A stretch of 64,000 nucleotides of DNA from Cannabis sativa (taxonomy: Eukaryota; Streptophyta; Magnoliopsida; Rosales; Cannabaceae). Position numbers and translations under genes: made by a program. Numbering within the stretch: the first letter of the stretch is position 1; the number at the start of each line of letters is the position of its first letter. The stretch lies in contig NC_083602.1 of the NCBI RefSeq assembly GCF_029168945.1, positions 63,012,600-63,076,599 of the forward strand, written 5' to 3'. Below, piece by piece: positions 34,749 through 46,365 of this stretch. The notes under the pieces were generated by a model that was given only the letters and a program-made list of their open reading frames with translations, was not told where the DNA came from and ran no database searches.

Positions 34749-35216
34749 GTTTTTGAGTAAATAATATTCCAATCTCTGAAAAGTTCAAATACAATCTAAC
34801 CTAAGAATCCATGAACTGAATAACCTAAATTTTCTCCTTAAAACCCTAAAAATTATCCAGAAAACTAAATCGAAAATTATCTAAACCAAACAAAGTAAAT
34901 AATGATGCAATCGATTACAAAAATAGGATTACTAACTCAGGAAAAGGGAATAACAAAGATAAAGAGATAAACCACTCACTGTTTTGACGAATGTTTCTAG
35001 CTAATGAAGAACTTGTCGAATGAGAATTTGATGGCAGAGGTAATGAGTTCTGAGAATCTCTGAGGTTAAGGATGAAGTCCAATGAAACGCGCAAAAAATA
35101 AGTCAAAGATAGTGAGGGCATGCAATGTGATGAGAAATCGAAAATGGTTTTCCAGAATGGCTTGAAAGTTTAAAAGATAGAAATGGCAAAATGAGTGTTC
35201 ACTCTCGAATTTTATA
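34749..35216 (-). promoter_or_regulatory. Putative promoter, 5' UTR and leader intron of the unknown gene
   Basis: On the minus strand a TATAAAA box is at 35216-35210. About 230 bases downstream is the donor GTGAGT (34979-34974), and a pyrimidine-rich stretch ends in TTTTCAG before AGATTGG (near 34776), so an intron of about 204 bases can be removed from the leader. The spliced leader then reaches the ATG at 34748 within about 28 bases. Evidence is signal spacing only. Confidence 0.45.
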
Positions 35217-35339
35217 CCCTGGAAGTGATCACAGTTATATCAAAAGAATTAAAATCTAACGATTGGGAACATGGAAAAATTGGAAAAGATGGGCATTTAA
35301 TGCTAATGATGTGCCTCGAAATCCTGAACTGCTGTTGTC

Positions 35340-36819
35340 AATTTTAATATGCAAGTGCACGTATTTTTGTTCAAGTAATAAACTCACACGAGTGAGGTCG
35401 AACCACAGGAAATTGAACTGAATACTACTAAATTAGACTTATGATTCTATTTGGTAGATAAATAATTTTTGACAGAGTTTAAAATAAAGAGAAACAAGAA
35501 AATTAAAGAAAGCAATAAATGTGTTTAATCAAGGATGATAATTAAGGAAACGAATCCTGCTGTTTCAATTACCCAATTGTTAATGCTAACTACTATTCCT
35601 CTTTCTTTATGTGAATGACAGATTATAAAATTAACCTAATTCTTCTTAGATTTTTTAGGTCCTAAATCATATGTTATCTATTGCATCTCTGAGATAGACT
35701 AACATACAATTAGCATTAAGCAATAATCTCAATGTCACTTAGGCTATGCAAATACTCTCATTTCACATCAAAACATAGTTTATCCAATTTTAGCATTCCC
35801 AATTCTCACTTTTCAGATTTTGAATTGGGATCATAAATCATGTAAAATGTGATCAATCTTAAACATGTAATTAAACATAAATATGGATAAATTCACAATT
35901 AAGAAAGAAGAAATATCAATTATCATTAACCAAAAGTAATTTCAATCAACATTCATCATCTCCCTAAATAGGAGTTTAGTTCATAAAATTCATAATAACA
36001 TCCATAATCAAATCTAAAACAGAAATTAACATAGAAATTAAGAATTTAAAGAAGAACTAGTTGGTGATTGCATTCCGGATAGCCACAATTGCTTCCTTTG
36101 CCTCCTTCTTCATCTCTAGGGTTTTATTTCTACCTCCCTTGCCTCTAAAATACACAATCCTTATATAGAAAATAATGCAGATATCTTTGAATGGTGAAAT
36201 TACAAAACTGCTCAAAAATCTCGTCTTTCGCCCCTGTTGCGACTACATAAAGCCTAGTCGCGACCATAGGCAAATTGGAAAGTCCATGCTCTCTGCTTGG
36301 CCTCCTAGTCGCGACCATGGAAAATGGTGGTCGCGACTACTGAAGCAAATTTGACAGCTTCAATATCTTTCAGTAAAATATGCATAACTTTCACATACAA
36401 ACTTCAAATGAGTTGATTCAAGATGCGTTGGAAACAAGAAAAAAAAATCTAAAACTTCTATGTTTTGACTTTTTCCAAAATCGGATCAGAACATAGTCAA
36501 ATTTAGGCTTGAAGTTTCAGTTTTATTTTCTTGCAAAATTTTCTCCATTTTATAGATTGTTGTTTTTTGAAATTTGATCAACTGATATATTCCAAGTGTG
36601 AAACCCGAAACCAAAGAAAACAAGCGTAATTCTATTCCAAATGTAATAATAAAGAAGGAAAACAACTATAAAAGTGACCCAAAACGTAGGGTCAAAATAG
36701 CCTAACAACTGCTAAAACCCAAAGCATGTAATTTTTCAAATTTAGGTTAAGACTAAAATACCCTTATAATCATTTAAAAAAGATATTTTTAATTGAAAAA
36801 GAACTTTTTAAGGGGCAAT
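35340..36819. other. Unassigned repeat-like region, with hairpin and purine tract
   Basis: Contains a region near 35350-35410 (gcaagtgcacgtattt, gtcgaaccacagg) that resembles a widespread plant repeat I cannot name. No open frame is seen. The last bases, ttaaggggcaa at 36808-36818, look like a polypurine tract before the LTR that starts at 36820. Confidence 0.35.
36306..36339. other. Perfect 12-bp inverted repeat, CGCG-containing hairpin
   Basis: TAGTCGCGACCA (36306-36317) and TGGTCGCGACTA (36328-36339) are exact complements with a 10-base loop. Further copies of cctagtcgcgaccat and gttgcgactac are at 36226-36265. In AT-rich surroundings this is unusual; function is unknown. Confidence 0.85.
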
Positions 36820-37662
36820 TATTATACCCAAAATTCAGCTGCACTTCAAAAATTGACACGTGTCCTACAGTGGGAATATGAATCACCTAACATAATAAAG
36901 TTTATATCATTAAATGCAAAATAAAATAACTCGTTATAAATGTTAAATAGAAAGTATTCAAAACTCACTGCCTATATAGTCTTAAGCTAGATAAGGATAA
37001 AAACTATTGAACCAATATTGACGAGACATAGGTCTGCCTCAAAGTACATGGTCAAAAAGAAGAAGATATTCATCCGTTCGAGTAGAATAAATATAATCAC
37101 ATACAACAACCTCAGATTACATATAGCGAGATGGTCATCTTGCAATCTTAAATCAAATAAAGAGATATGACGAGGCGAATCACCTGCCAACACTTAGTAT
37201 TGTTTCCTCATTAAGATGGACAAGGAGGACAACTCATGATGAAGCAAGATACAACTGTCCAAATCAGCATTAACCATCTAAAGGATCAACATAAAAGGCA
37301 GTTAAGCAGTTATCAAATATTATCCCACGTGAGATAAAATGAAACCTGTAAGTGTCCACGTTTCATGAACAGTTACATTTAAATTTATCCCAAAAAAATA
37401 ACTGCCAACCATTATTCCTATAAATAGGGGCAGATTTTACAGAAAAAGGGATGGAAAAATTGAGAGAAAAATACGATTATTCTGATATTGTATTCTATAC
37501 TCAAAAAAGTACCATTAATAAAAAGGCTTGTGGAGTATGTAGATTTTAACTACAAAGCCACATAAAAATATCTAGAGTTATAAATTATTTATTATTATTT
37601 TCTGTAAAATATTTATTACGTAAAGGCTCATTAGTTTTAGTTAACGAAAATCTGCGTTAACA
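36820..37662 (+). repeat. Ty3/Gypsy (Tat-type) LTR, solo or 3' copy (843 bp)
   Basis: It runs from TATTATACCCAAAATTC to GCGTTAACA and matches the LTR at 46366-47295, including acacgtgtc near the start, ggcaga, the tataaatagg box near 37419 and the cggcattagttttagttaacg-like 3' end. A purine-rich tract precedes it, as a 3' LTR would have. No clear target duplication was found and no primer site follows. Confidence 0.75.
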
Positions 37663-37669
37663 AATACTA

Positions 37670-38640
37670 AATTAATACTCAAAAAACATATATATATATC
37701 ATGCTAACAAAATTATGTATACCATTAAAATATATATACATACAAAAAATTTATATATAATCATTATATATAATAAAATAGAAACTAAATATCATCTTAA
37801 GTAAATGATATAACATAGACAACAAAAATCATATACCGTAAAGCAAAATATATATACACATACAATAAAAAATAAAACAAAATAATACAATATTATTAAA
37901 AAAAAATTGTATATACCATATTAACAAACTTATATACAACCATAAAATAAATACAATACTTATAAAATTATATATCACCTTTATTTATAATAAAATAAAA
38001 ACCAAACATGCATGATCTAAAATAAAATGATATGCTATACAATAAAATTTATGTACCATATAACAAAAAATATATACCTTATAATAAAAATATATATAAT
38101 AACAACAAATAACAATAAAAATATATAGGATTCTAATAAAATTATATGTCATGTTAACAAAAGTACAATAGAAAATAGGACTTAAATATTATTTTAAGAA
38201 AATAATATACCATATAACAACAAATACATATATCATTCACCAAAATATATATATACTAACAATAATAATAATAAAAATATATATTGTTAATATATATGTA
38301 TACTATACTAACTAAATTATATACCACAATTAAAATATATATAACATGACAATAAAATTATATACTACTATTGTATATAATAAAATAGAAACTAAGTAAA
38401 TATTATTAAAAATAAATAATATATCATATAATTAAAATACATGAAAATAATAATTAAATATATGTAACAAGCCAATAAATTATATACATTTATTAAAATA
38501 TTTGTATTATGCTAACAAAATTATATACCACTATTATACACAGTAAAGTAAAAAATAAATATCATCTAATAAAATAATAATATACCATACAATAAAATAG
38601 AAATATACTGTATAACACAATTTATATACCAACAACCTAC
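37670..38640. repeat. AT-rich degenerate tandem array, about 160-220 bp units
   Basis: A module built of taataaaatagaaactaa followed by aataatataccata-type words returns near 37771, 37989, 38168, 38379 and 38541, that is about every 160-220 bases. Units are diverged. The array is nearly pure A/T with tatac and tatacc words and has no ORF of note. Confidence 0.55.
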
Positions 38641-38999
38641 AACAACTCATAAAAAAATTAAAAAATCAACATAACTTTAAAATAAATAGATTTTAACAGA
38701 ACTAATATAGATATATCATATTCTTTAAGTAGTTTGCTTCTAATTCTAAAAAAAATATGAAAATAGAATTATTAATTATTTATATGATAAAAGACAATAT
38801 AAATAATAAATAGTGTAAAATGATTATTTCTCTACAAATTTTAAATTGAAGACATTTACTTACATAGTTATGATTTAGAATCATTTGGTATATTTTTTCT
38901 ATTTTTTTTTTTTGTTACATTTCTAGGACTTGAAAATGCTTGGATTTAGATAATATTTGCATAAAAGGAAATGAAATAAAGGACAATGCTATTTGTTAT

Positions 39000-39365
39000 C
39001 ACTACAAAAAATCTTACTTTTAGTCGCAATAAATTTTGTGACTAAAAATGAAAGATTGTGACTAATTATGAATTATTATTCGTATATTGTGACTAAAAGA
39101 TCCGTGGCTAAATGTATTAGTTACAAAAATTACAATTTGTTGTGACTAAATATATTTTTAGTCACAATACTTGTTGTGAGTAAAACTAAATTAGTGACAA
39201 CTTGTAACTAAATATTATATTTTAGTCACAAGTAACATTTTATTGTGATTAAAAATTACATTTAGTAACAAAAAAATTTTGTTGTGACTAAAAATCACAT
39301 TTAATCACAAAAAAATTATGTTGTGACTAAAAAATTGTCACTATAAGTAGCAGTTTTTGGTAGTA
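39000..39365. mobile_element. CACTA-type MITE (366 bp)
   Basis: It starts CACTACAAAAAATC and ends, inverted, TACTACCAAAAACTGC, the typical CACTA terminal sequence. Many subterminal motifs ttgtgactaaaa and tagtcacaa are scattered in both orientations. There is no coding region. Flanking TAT/CAT is a possible degenerate 3-bp target duplication. Confidence 0.8.
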
Positions 39366-39775
39366 CATCGAGATGAGGTTGGTTAAAAAAACAATGATGA
39401 ATTATTGTGTTATTTTTCCATGCGTGCGTGTATTGCTTGGTTGCTCCTACTGCTGTCCCTATCCATATTCCTCATTATTACCACTGTTGATGATTTTCAC
39501 AACATTTTTGCCCAACATGGTATGGTGCTACTTAACTTTGCTCCCAAGTTTAGCTTTTAGTTTAATTATATGCCCTAGAAGCTTCTCCCCATCACTCATA
39601 TAAGCATAGAGGTAGTTAAGTCGGTTGTTATGGTCGTTGCTCTTTAAGTCAGCTTTAACTGAAACAAGGAAATCTGGGAATGACCCTTTATCATCTTTTA
39701 TCTTTTTTTTTGAAATTAAAGTGAAAGAGTATTGTTTTTAACTATGGACTAGAATTTGATGTGGTGATGATTAAA

Positions 39776-40036
39776 GGGGTAAGTTGAAAAATGCCTCTTT
39801 TATTCATCAATTAATCAAATTTACCTCTAATTTTATATTTATTTGAAACATACCTCTTTTTATATGTATTGTACCCAAAATACCCTTACATAAGAGAATC
39901 ACATGGAGAGTATCTTGAAGTGACAGGGGCAAAATTGGTATAATGTTTAAAAAAAGAGGTAAAAATGATAGATTTTAAAAAAGAAGGTAAAAATAAAAGA
40001 GGACAATATAAAAAGGGTATAGAGTGTAATTTCCTC
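39776..40036. mobile_element. Mutator-like MITE, copy 2 (261 bp)
   Basis: The exact 9-bp target duplication ATGATTAAA is at 39767-39775 and 40037-40045. Ends are GGGGTAAGTTGAAAAATGCC and, inverted, GAGGAAATTACACTCTATACCC; the latter matches the first 13 bases of the larger element at 28967. It is the same family as 28595-28856 in reverse orientation. A 62-residue ORF crosses its end and is not a gene. Confidence 0.85.
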
Positions 40037-40130
40037 ATGATTAAATGCACAGATTGGAAACATAATAGAAGATTGTTGATTGACTCAAATTTCTTTATTG
40101 ACGAGGCCCAATTTCACTGGCTTTATTATA

Positions 40131-40420
40131 GGGAAACTTATAAAAAATACTAGAATTTGGATTAATTTTTACAAAAATATTGTCACACAGAAAAGTTTTT
40201 AAAAATACTGTGTTTTTATAAAACACAAATAAAACACAAAGCAGAACAACTCAAAACAACAGTAGAACAACTAAAAAATACTAGTAGAACACCAGTGAAA
40301 ACCTAACATAGTATACTGCAGTATAAAACTTATAAAAAAACACAGTAAAAAAGTAAAAAATACCGCTTGGCAGTATTTTTGTAAAAAAATAGCAAAAGTT
40401 AGTATACTATGTAAATTTCT
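40131..40420. mobile_element. Possible third Mutator-like MITE
   Basis: Left end GGGAAACTTATAAAAAATAC and, inverted, right end AGAAATTTACATAGTATAC, with ttacaaaaatac inside both arms. Flanking TTTATTATA and CTTATTATG agree at 7 of 9 positions, a possible decayed target duplication. Boundaries are less certain than those of the neighbour at 39776. Confidence 0.5.
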
Positions 40421-40585
40421 CTTATTATGTATAAAAAAAATTATACGTCGTAGCTTGCTCTTAAAGTATGTCAATGACAAAATTCAAATTTTGTGGGAGC
40501 TACCTATCCCTATGCAAACCTTGACCATAAGGTTTGGTCTATATATATATATAACATATATATATATAGAATAATTTTATGGTAG

Positions 40586-40823
40586 TGTAAGATCTCAGAG
40601 TACGAGATCCAAGAAAAACAAGGCACGAAAAATAAAAAGGAGAGAAACAAAGTAGGAGAATACTTTGAAAACCAAAATTGTATTTCTTTATTGATTAAAG
40701 GCTTATTTATATACAAGCTGAGAGACTCAAGTTTGTTATAAAACAAAACCAATGTAACAGATACAGTTAAGAAAAAACAGTTAAAAGAAACAGTGTTAAC
40801 TGAATTAACTAACTGTATTTACA
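40586..40823 (-). repeat. 3' LTR of the Copia deletion derivative (238 bp)
   Basis: On the minus strand it begins TGTAAATACAG and ends CTGAGATCTTACA, giving TG...CA ends. Preceded by the polypurine tract at 40824-40837. Confidence 0.9.
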
Positions 40824-42230
40824 TCCTCCCTCAAACTAAATGGTGTATTTACCATTTTTAGTTTGAATTTTAAGTAAAGAAATCGATCAGTAGATAGTGG
40901 TTTTGTTAAGACATCTGCAACTTGATCTAATGAAGGGACATACCAAACAGAGACTTGCTTATCCAAAATCTGGTCCCTTACAAAATGAAGATCTATTTCA
41001 ATGTGCTTGGACCGGGCATGAAATACTGGATTCGCAGCAAGTGCCGAGGCACTTTGATTGTCAACCCAGATGACAGGGATTTGCACAATCAAAACTTGAA
41101 GTTCCTGCAACAATGAACGAACCCACTTGAGTTCAGTAACTCCATTAGCAAGAGTTCTGAACTCGCTTTCAGTGCTGGAGCGAGCAACTACGTGTTGTTT
41201 CTTGGCCGACCAGCTGATTAACTTGTCACCAAGAAAAACCAAATATCCTCCAGTTAATCTGCGATCGTTTATGCAGCTGGCCCAGTCTGCATCCGAATAT
41301 GCATGAAGTGTCATAAGATGCAGGTCGCAACCATAACCCCTCTTTTATTATGCCTTTTAAATACCTCAGTAGCTTCTTGCAGGCTTCCCAGTGGACTGTT
41401 GTTGGGGCATGTAGAAACTGGCTCAGTTTATTTACTATATATGCGACATCCAGTCTTGTAAGTGATAAGTATTGCAGTGCCCCAAGCGTACTGCGATACA
41501 AAGTAATGTCATGAAATGGCTCCCCTTCGGTTAGAGATAATTTGACACTTGAACTAGTAGGATTAGGACAGGCCTTTGCACCCTCCATGTACCATTTGAC
41601 AAGTAAATTAGTGATGTATTTTGTTTGAGAAAGATACATCCCAGTGCTATCTCTGTATATTTCCACTCCTAGGAAGTAATGGACATGACCAAGGTCCTTC
41701 AATGAGAAATTGTTGTTGAGATCTGAGATTAGTTTCGAGATTAATGTTGAGTGTGGGCCTGTTATCAATGTGTTCTCCACATATACAAGAAAAATAACAA
41801 GAGTGTTGCCTTTGCCATATATAAAGAGAGAAGAATCAGCTTTAGAACTTTGAAATCCCCAAGAAGTGAGAGTGTGCCTCAACTTATCATTCCAAGCCCG
41901 TGGGGCTTGTTTCAAGCCGTATTAGCCTTCTGTAACTTATAGACATGAGTTGGATGAGTAGGATCTGCAAACCCAGGAGGTTGAGACATATAAACGGTTT
42001 CATTTAGAGGTCCATTTAGGAATGCATTGCTCACATCTAACTGAGATACATCCAGTTGTTAGAAACAGCCAAGGACAACACTATCCTTATTGTAGTGGGT
42101 TTCACTACGGGACTGAAAGTCTCATTGAAGTCAATACCTGCTTCTTATAAATACCCCTTAGCTACCAACCTTGACTTGTACCTATTTAGAGACCCATCCT
42201 TGTTATGTTTGAGTGCAAGATCAGTGACAG
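40811..42230 (-). pseudogene. Copia reverse transcriptase and RNase H remnant
   Basis: The frame resumes near 42210 with LNRYKSRLVAKGY, the usual start of the Copia RT, joined directly to Gag tail sequence. Then come [11 protein letters not shown], a damaged stretch with frameshifts, [22 protein letters not shown] and LGVEI blocks (to 41226), then [32 protein letters not shown] and [11 protein letters not shown] of the RNase H (40811-41314). The catalytic YVDD of the RT is YVEN here, so activity is lost in any case; the RT to RNase H step is also frameshifted near 41300. Last stop is at about 40805. Confidence 0.9.
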
Positions 42231-42502
42231 AACTATGGTGTTCGAGGCAATTTTCATGAGCAAGGAGAAGAGCTTGCACTTCTTCGAAATGTAAGAACAT
42301 CCCTTCTTGCAGTGATCCCAGACACTACAGGATCGTATTGCGGTTCGAGGTCATTTAGAAGTTGTAAAATGAGATCTTGATCAAGAATTGGAGACCCAGC
42401 AACTGCAAGAGAGTCAGCTATGGCCTGTATCTTGTCAACATAATCAGAATTTGATTGTCCTCCCTTGTGAATTGTAGAGAACTGGTTCTTTAGTTGAAGC
42501 AG

Positions 42503-42910
42503 TCATGCTTTAGATTGGCTCGAGAACTTCTGTTCAAGGACGCGCCAAACAACATGGGAGCAGGAAAAACTGGCAACAGAGGCAAGAACCCCTTCTGTCA
42601 TCGACGATCGAAGCCATGACAGAAGTAGCTGGTCCTTGCGTTTCCACTGGTGATACTTAGGATTTGGTTCTCCAGAGACAAGTTTTTGCAGAGGAGGGAT
42701 GCCAGCCAGTAAGATCTCATCCAATTCATGGCCAATCACAGTGGGGATCACCTGAGATTTCCATGACAAAAAATTAGTGCGATCTAGTTTAACAGTCAAA
42801 ATAGAGCTTAGAGAGTGAGAGAAGGGATTCCAGTTGGATTGCAATTGGTTCTGCGCAACTGGAGCTGGAGTTTTGGTGACCAGAGCAGGATCGGAGGAAG
42901 TAGACTCCAT
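42503..42910 (-). pseudogene. Copia Gag N-terminal part (UBN2-like), stop-interrupted
   Basis: From the ATG at 42910 a frame of 135 residues runs to a TGA at 42503-42505: a Pro/Ser-rich start, then LTVKLDRTNFLSWKSQV, the conserved opening of Copia Gag, LAGIPPL, and WKRKDQLLLSWLRSSM. The same frame goes on past the TGA with LLQLKNQFSTIHKGG and ILQLLNDL, so one nonsense mutation (probably from CGA) inactivates it. Residues upstream of 42910 in the open frame belong to the LTR and are not Gag. Confidence 0.85.
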
Positions 42911-42941
42911 TGATGACGTTTGTCGAAGGCAACTGATACCA

Positions 42942-43179
42942 TGTAAGATCTCAGAGTATGAGATCCAAGAAAAACAAGGCACGAAAAATAAAAGGGAGAG
43001 AAACAGAGTAGGAGAATACTTTGAAAACCAAAATTGTATTTCTTTATTGATTAAAGGCTTATTTATATACAAGCTGAGAGACTCAAGTTTGTTACAAAAC
43101 AAAACCAATGTAACAGATACAGTCAAGAAAAAACAGTTAAAAGAAACAGTGTTAGCTGAATTAACTAACAGTATTTACA
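42942..43179 (-). repeat. 5' LTR of the Copia deletion derivative (238 bp)
   Basis: Same termini and length as its partner. The primer site complement gatacca lies at 42935-42941, next to its inner end. Confidence 0.9.
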
Positions 43180-46100
43180 AGTAGTGACTATGATTTTGTT
43201 CCTATATTATACATCTTTTTTTTAGCCATCGATTTTATATGACTTTTAAAAGTTAAGATTGTCTAAGATGTATTTGTTTTTAGGTTATCAAAATTTCATT
43301 TTTTTTTAAAAAAATATGACACCTAATTAAAAAAAAATTAACACCCAATTAATTTTTTTAATTGTTATCACCTCTTTTTTCTTGTTTATTCAGCAAATAT
43401 TTTTTCCATTTCTTCCTCTCTAATTTCCATTTCTTTGTACTTTCTGAAAGACAAGATGAGTCGAGCCAACGTCAAAGTCATGTTGGTTTGCGATAAAAGG
43501 GAGGTTCGGAAGATCTATCGCAGCTAGGGGAGTTGACGATCAGAGCGAAGCTCACTGCTAACCAGAGCTTCAGACCTTTTTCAGGTTTCATACATGGTTA
43601 ACACCATCCAAGAACGAAGGGTAGAGGCCTATGAGGTTTCAGGGACCCTTCTTTCCTAATGACAAAGTTGATTTGGTGGTAATGTCAAATCATACTCTTC
43701 CAAACTATTATTTAATAATAAAATATTATTAAAAAATAAAAAATAATCTAGTACATCCTAAATATTAACTATTGCTATGCACTTATTAATTTATCACCAT
43801 TAGATTCATTATCTATGGTTGTAAAAATATTCCTACCATAGAAACAAAATCAATGTACCCTACCATAGACATATCCATAATAAACATTATAATAAAACCA
43901 ACAAAAATGACTTGTCTTTATCATTTACTTTTTTTTTTTTACTATTTTGTTAGTAAATAATTTTTTGCACTTGCTATTAGCACCTCAAGGTATTTAATGC
44001 CATACCGATGTGAAATTTAATAATTGGTTAGTAATTTTTTTGTATTTTTTTATGAATGATTTTTGTAGTAATTTTTTTTAAATGATTTTTTTTGTACTAT
44101 TATTATTATGTGGTACCTTAGAGTGCTCAATACCATACTGATTCACATATACAATAATTAGTTAGTAATTTTCTAAATCATATTAAATTAAAATTTGTGA
44201 GAATTGATATTGAGATGCACTAATAACGATACGTTACCTTTTGTGGTGTTTGACACCTTAATGTGTTCCTTAATATTTTTGTTATTATTATGTACATATC
44301 TTTATTAACTTCTATTAGAATTTTATTTTTTTGTTATTATTATATATAAGTTTGTAAAAATATCTCTAATGAGATATGTAAAAATTGTACTATATTTGGA
44401 AAAAAAAAAAATTAACTTGTGATATATTTGCATCAATTTTTTAGCATTATGCTCCAATGCATATTTGCAAAAACTTGATGTAAAATTTATTTTTTTTCAT
44501 TTTTTTTTTGTTATGAATGATTGTTAATTTTTGTTTTTACAATTTTTTTTTACAGCAACTTATTTAGATTTTTTATGTATAATTTTTTGTACAATATCTT
44601 TTTTCTAGTCAAATATTTTTATTATTAATAATAAAATATTATTACTTGCCACCTTAAGATGCCTAACACTATACAAATATATGACACTTAATAATTATTG
44701 GTTAGCAGTTTCTCATATTATTCACTAAATCAAAATTTTTGAGACTCGATATTGAAATACACTAATAACGATATGCCATAATTTATGGTGTTTACCACCT
44801 CCCTCAGAATTTTCATTATCATCTCCAATGGATGATGTATAATTTAATCTAAAAAATGAGCCAATATTAGGTAAAATTATTCATTTTTTGATAAAAATGT
44901 GTAAAAAAGAATGTCAACAAAACCATTAATTTTTTTATTAAAAGTATATAAACATTCTATTAAATATATAAATAAAATTTAAAAAATAATTAATTACACT
45001 AATAAGTGGTAAAATAGTAAATAGAAATATAATATTTATTGTGTCTAAAATTTCGTCCGTGTTATATTTTGTGCCAAATTTAATACAATTTTTACAAAAT
45101 GTACATATCCATGACACAATATTTAATATGTACATATCCTTATTCACTTTAGTTAGAATTTTAACTTTTTTTTTCCAATTATACATAACTTTGTATGTTT
45201 TTTTTACTTGTTGCGCACCGGCTAGGTGAGATTTTCCTATGGTCTTTGCTCTATTGTATTTTCTCATACCAAATAAAATTCTTAGTAATTTGTGGCTTTT
45301 TTTTGTCATGTTTGGAGTTGTGTCTTTTGTTTTGTTTGTACCAATTATTAATATTTTATTGTTTTTAAACCTCACATTTTTTTCCCTATTTTTCAAAAAA
45401 ATATCATATTTTTTTACACTATTTCTCTTTTATAATATTTTTTTTTAAGTCTTTTCTACACTTTCTTATCATTCTTTTTTCTCATGTGTTTTTTTTATTT
45501 CAATATTTTTCCTTTTCTAAATGTTTCTTCATATTTATTTATTAGTAAATATATAATAGTATAGAAGACTATACGAGCATACATATGATATTAAATTTTT
45601 TGTGTTGTTATTCTTTTTTTTATTAATTTTTGTGAATTATTATTTTATTTTTCTTATAAATTTTAATTAATACTAGGTAATAGTAGAGCAAATTACAACA
45701 TTTAGGTATGACGACTGGTGATCTTACCTTTAATAAGTGAACTTATATCATACTATATCTTTGTTTAAACATAATTTTTTTCAAGAATTATTTAAGTATA
45801 ATTTATATGATTATAACTTACAGGTTTTGACGAGGGTTATGTGCCTGTGATACGTTCTTCACACGCCTAGTATATATATACATGATAACTTGATCATTAA
45901 GTTTGGTTCTTTTGGCACGATTTAGAAAAATTAAATGTTTATTTATATCATTATGTGTATGATAAAGAACCCATAAGATTTAAGATTATAGTGTGTCGAG
46001 GGTACTGCATTTGGATATCTTTTAATCCAAAAGGAGGATCAGATTGAATAACCTCATAGTACAGTTTTTTTTTAAAATATTTACGAAAAATGCACTTTAT

Positions 46101-46365
46101 ATTAATAAATAACATATATATATATTTATATAAGAGATGTGATATCAATCTCAACACCACATACACTACAAGTGTATAATAGGGGAATCACCAAATTTGA
46201 ACAAGTTCTTACACCTTTGTCCAAAAGCTTATTTCCCCCTACCTCAAGCAGTTAGGGAAAAAAAAAGTAGAAATAGCTTTTAGGAATCATCAAGCCTAAA
46301 GTGTTTATAGCAATGTGCTCTCTTTATAGAAACTTGTTGTTTTACAAAATGAACCCAAGACCTCT
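43180..46365. other. AT-rich spacer before the Gypsy element
   Basis: No gene could be supported. Possible relics: an inverted pair around tatgattttgttcctat (43188) and the inverted gattttgtttctatgg at about 43815-43850, which recalls the ends of the MITE at 23301. A pyrimidine/purine mixed tract at 43440-43660 is less AT-rich but has no open frame. The 152-residue minus ORF at 44938-45396 is very Lys/Asn/Ile-rich and typical of random AT-rich DNA. Confidence 0.4.
45843..45870 (+). mobile_element. Possible Helitron-like 3' end, plus orientation
   Basis: A stem of 7 of 8 paired bases (GCCTGTGA / TCACACGC) with an 8-base loop is followed at once by CTAG and then T. The CTRR-T ending fits Helitrons, but the hairpin normally sits about 10 bases further upstream. 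No 5' TC end was found. Confidence 0.3.

Larger units (their letters stand above)
40586..43179 (-). mobile_element. Copia element, minus strand, large internal deletion (2594 bp)
   Basis: LTRs of 238 bp at both ends (40586-40823 and 42942-43179) differ at about seven sites. Target duplication GGTAG/AGTAG agrees at 4 of 5 bases. On the minus strand the primer site TGGTATCAG follows the right LTR and the purine tract TTTGAGGGAGGA precedes the left LTR. The internal region is only about 2.1 kb: gag, then straight to the reverse transcriptase, with protease and integrase missing. The element is therefore non-autonomous. The LTRs carry tatataag-like boxes and share aaggcttatttatatac. Confidence 0.93.

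Noticed and set aside
36815..37667. Exact target duplication around the Gypsy LTR at 36820-37662
   Set aside because: Flanks GCAAT and AATAC do not match, so solo-LTR status is not proved.
39373..39603. 76-residue hydrophobic ORF after the CACTA MITE
   Set aside because: No recognisable domain and no conserved start context; likely chance.
44938..45396. 152-residue minus-strand ORF
   Set aside because: Composition is Lys/Asn/Ile/Phe-rich as expected from AT-rich DNA; no motif or promoter.
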